Below are positions 62,582 through 64,000 of a stretch of DNA of 64,000 bases, piece after piece. How positions within the stretch are numbered: position 1 is the first letter of the stretch; every line of letters starts with the position of its first letter. This DNA comes from Cellulophaga sp. 20_2_10 (GTDB lineage: Bacteria; Bacteroidota; Bacteroidia; Flavobacteriales; Flavobacteriaceae): contig NZ_JAMCOJ010000011.1 in the NCBI RefSeq assembly GCF_023476645.1, positions 40,691 through 104,690 of the forward strand. The letters are read 5' to 3'. The position numbers were made by a program, and so were the translations under genes. The notes beneath the pieces are model-generated. The model was not told where the DNA came from. It searched no databases and was given only the letters and a program-made list of their open reading frames with translations.

Positions 62582-64000
62582 ATGAAAAAATATATAAAGC
62601 TATTTGTAGCAACCGCAGTAGCAAGCATTGTTTTTACCGCTTGTACTAACGATTTTGAAGAAAAAAACACAAATCCGAATGCACCAGAAAATGTAGATCC
62701 ACAGTTTTTATTAACCAATGTGGTATCTGTATCGTCAGACTTAAGTGCGTACCAACAAGGGTTTAGACAGGCCAATTATTTAGCGCAATTTGCAGCAAGT
62801 ATTGAGTTTGAACGTATAGACCGTTATGAAATGGGTTCTAATAGCGAGTATTGGAGTGCTATTTTTAGATTATTATCAGATATTAAATCGATGAAAGCTT
62901 CCCCGGCGGCAAACGACGCCTACGTGGCTGTTGGTGATATTATGCAGAGTTATTTGTTTTCTCAATTAACAGATCTTTGGAATGATGTGCCATATACAGA
63001 AGCAGTAGCAGCTTTAGAAGGTACTTTTTCTCCTAAGTATGACACACAAGAAAGCATTTATACAGATCCAGAAACAGGAATAGTAGCAGTGCTTAAAAAA
63101 GCTGTTAACACGCTTGAAAATACAAACAACGTAATTCAGGGTGATATTATGTTTCAGGGAGATTTAGAGAAATGGGTACGTTTTGCAAACTCACTCCAAG
63201 TACGTTACTTATTGCGTAGTAGTAAAAGAACAACAGATTTTACAGATTTACAGGCTTTGGCAGATTCTGGTAAATTAATGCAGTCTAATGCAGACAATGC
63301 TGTAGTGCCTTATTTGGCTTCTGCGCCTAATCAGTTTCCTATGTTTAACGCAGCTTTAGGTTTGTATCAAGAGCATACAATGACAAAGACAGTAGAAACT
63401 GTTTTAACTGCTTGGGACGATCCTCGTGTGGCGGTGCTTTACAAACCAACCGAAGCAAGTAAAAACTTTGCGACACCAGAGTATAAAGGATTACAAAACG
63501 GACAGTCTAGTAGTACCATAAATGCAAACGGAATAGACCTAACTACTATTTCTTTATTTGGTTCTATTTTTAGAGATGTAGCAGATGGTATAGATGCGCA
63601 ATATATGCAATACTCAGAGGTGCAATTCGCATTAGCAGAAGCAGCAGCTAGGGGTTATATCACAGGCGATACAAATGCATATTACCAAAATGCTGTAACA
63701 GCTAGTTTTGAGTATTACAATGTTGAATTACCTGCGGATTATTTTACAAGAGCAGCGGTTGCTTTAAATGGTTCTACGGATGATCTTACAAAGATACTTA
63801 CGCAGAAATGGTTAAGTCTAATTAATGTTGGTCACGAGGCTTGGTTTAATGTTCGTAGAACAGGTATTCCAAACTTAGAGGCTGGTCCAGATAATTTTAA
63901 TAACGATAAATATCCCGTTCGGTATTTGTATCCAGAGTCAGAACAAGCTACCAATAGTGTAAATTATAAAGAAGCTGTTGAGCGCATTGGGGGAGATAAT
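62582..64000 (+). CDS. SusD/RagB family nutrient-binding lipoprotein (3' end outside window)
   Basis: 473 codons are open from ATG 62582 to the right edge with no stop, so the gene is incomplete. Lipobox VFTAC with Cys at about residue 21, then NDFEEKNTNPNAPENVDPQF, the usual start of the SusD-like_2 group. Later segments include YLFSQLTDLWNDVPYTEA, WVRFANSLQVRYLLRSS, and EAWFNVRRTGIPNL near the visible end. As a surface lipoprotein it caps the SusC pore and binds the nutrient. It starts 11 bases after the SusC gene, so one message. Confidence 0.95.
   Translation, partial: MKKYIKLFVATAVASIVFTACTNDFEEKNTNPNAPENVDPQFLLTNVVSVSSDLSAYQQGFRQANYLAQFAASIEFERIDRYEMGSNSEYWSAIFRLLSDIKSMKASPAANDAYVAVGDIMQSYLFSQLTDLWNDVPYTEAVAALEGTFSPKYDTQESIYTDPETGIVAVLKKAVNTLENTNNVIQGDIMFQGDLEKWVRFANSLQVRYLLRSSKRTTDFTDLQALADSGKLMQSNADNAVVPYLASAPNQFPMFNAALGLYQEHTMTKTVETVLTAWDDPRVAVLYKPTEASKNFATPEYKGLQNGQSSSTINANGIDLTTISLFGSIFRDVADGIDAQYMQYSEVQFALAEAAARGYITGDTNAYYQNAVTASFEYYNVELPADYFTRAAVALNGSTDDLTKILTQKWLSLINVGHEAWFNVRRTGIPNLEAGPDNFNNDKYPVRYLYPESEQATNSVNYKEAVERIGGDN

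Overview
The window is a chromosomal stretch of an AT-rich member of Bacteroidota, almost certainly a (probably marine) Flavobacteriaceae. Evidence: a SusC/SusD pair at the right edge; many lipoproteins with short signal peptides; no Shine-Dalgarno-like leaders but repeated matches to the Bacteroidota -7 box TAnnTTTG; and a run of families that are largely Bacteroidota-specific (DUF4837, DUF6341, DUF6427, DUF6747-like, DUF6909-like). No rRNA, tRNA, IS element, prophage or CRISPR array was recognised.

Left part (1-24.5 kb): a lipoprotein and methyltransferase pair, a Skp/OmpH-like lipoprotein with a good promoter and terminator, several small hypothetical and membrane genes ending in a decayed gene (4993-5225), then an SDR-SDR-metallophosphoesterase-AraC operon. 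Two tandem paralogous membrane histidine kinases follow, then a YCII protein with an ECF sigma factor of the TPR-extended type. After these come a reverse-strand operon (holB, DoxX-like, a 50-residue membrane protein, a phosphotransferase), pgk, an MltD-like LysM transglycosylase, a DUF4837 lipoprotein, a 56-residue membrane protein and a TPR/PD40/OmpA protein.

Middle part (24.3-51.8 kb): tatA, an M23 peptidase, GH3 and DUF6909-like genes lead into a roughly 23 kb surface-polysaccharide locus. Its core is collinear with the enterobacterial common antigen (ECA) operon: a Wzz-like protein, wecB, wecC, rmlB, rmlA, wecD, wecE, wecF, wzx, and later wecG. These genes supply UDP-ManNAcA and dTDP-Fuc4NAc and the two cognate glycosyltransferases. 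Interleaved are rmlC, a C-terminally short rmlD, ugd and uxs (UDP-GlcA to UDP-Xyl), two Wzy/ligase-type membrane proteins, two further glycosyltransferases and a WcaJ-type initiating transferase. One gene runs against the rest: a secreted heparinase II/III-type lyase whose signal-peptide codons are built from a 5.6-copy heptanucleotide repeat, so it may be phase-variable. A 4-linked uronic acid such as ManNAcA is the kind of residue such a lyase cleaves, which suggests that polymer and depolymerase are encoded together.

Right part (51.8-64 kb): a 0.66 kb non-coding minisatellite built of nested heptamer arrays and nine copies of a 19-bp motif separates the polysaccharide locus from purD. Then come DUF6341/DUF6427/DUF4254 genes, a GT9 heptosyltransferase-like gene, a CPBP protease, a TetR regulator with an array of AAACTA/TAGTTT operator half-sites, a DUF2064 protein, and a SusC/SusD pair. 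The SusD gene runs off the end of the window.

All calls come from reading the sequence and from recalled family knowledge. No search or alignment was run, and residue positions are hand counts.
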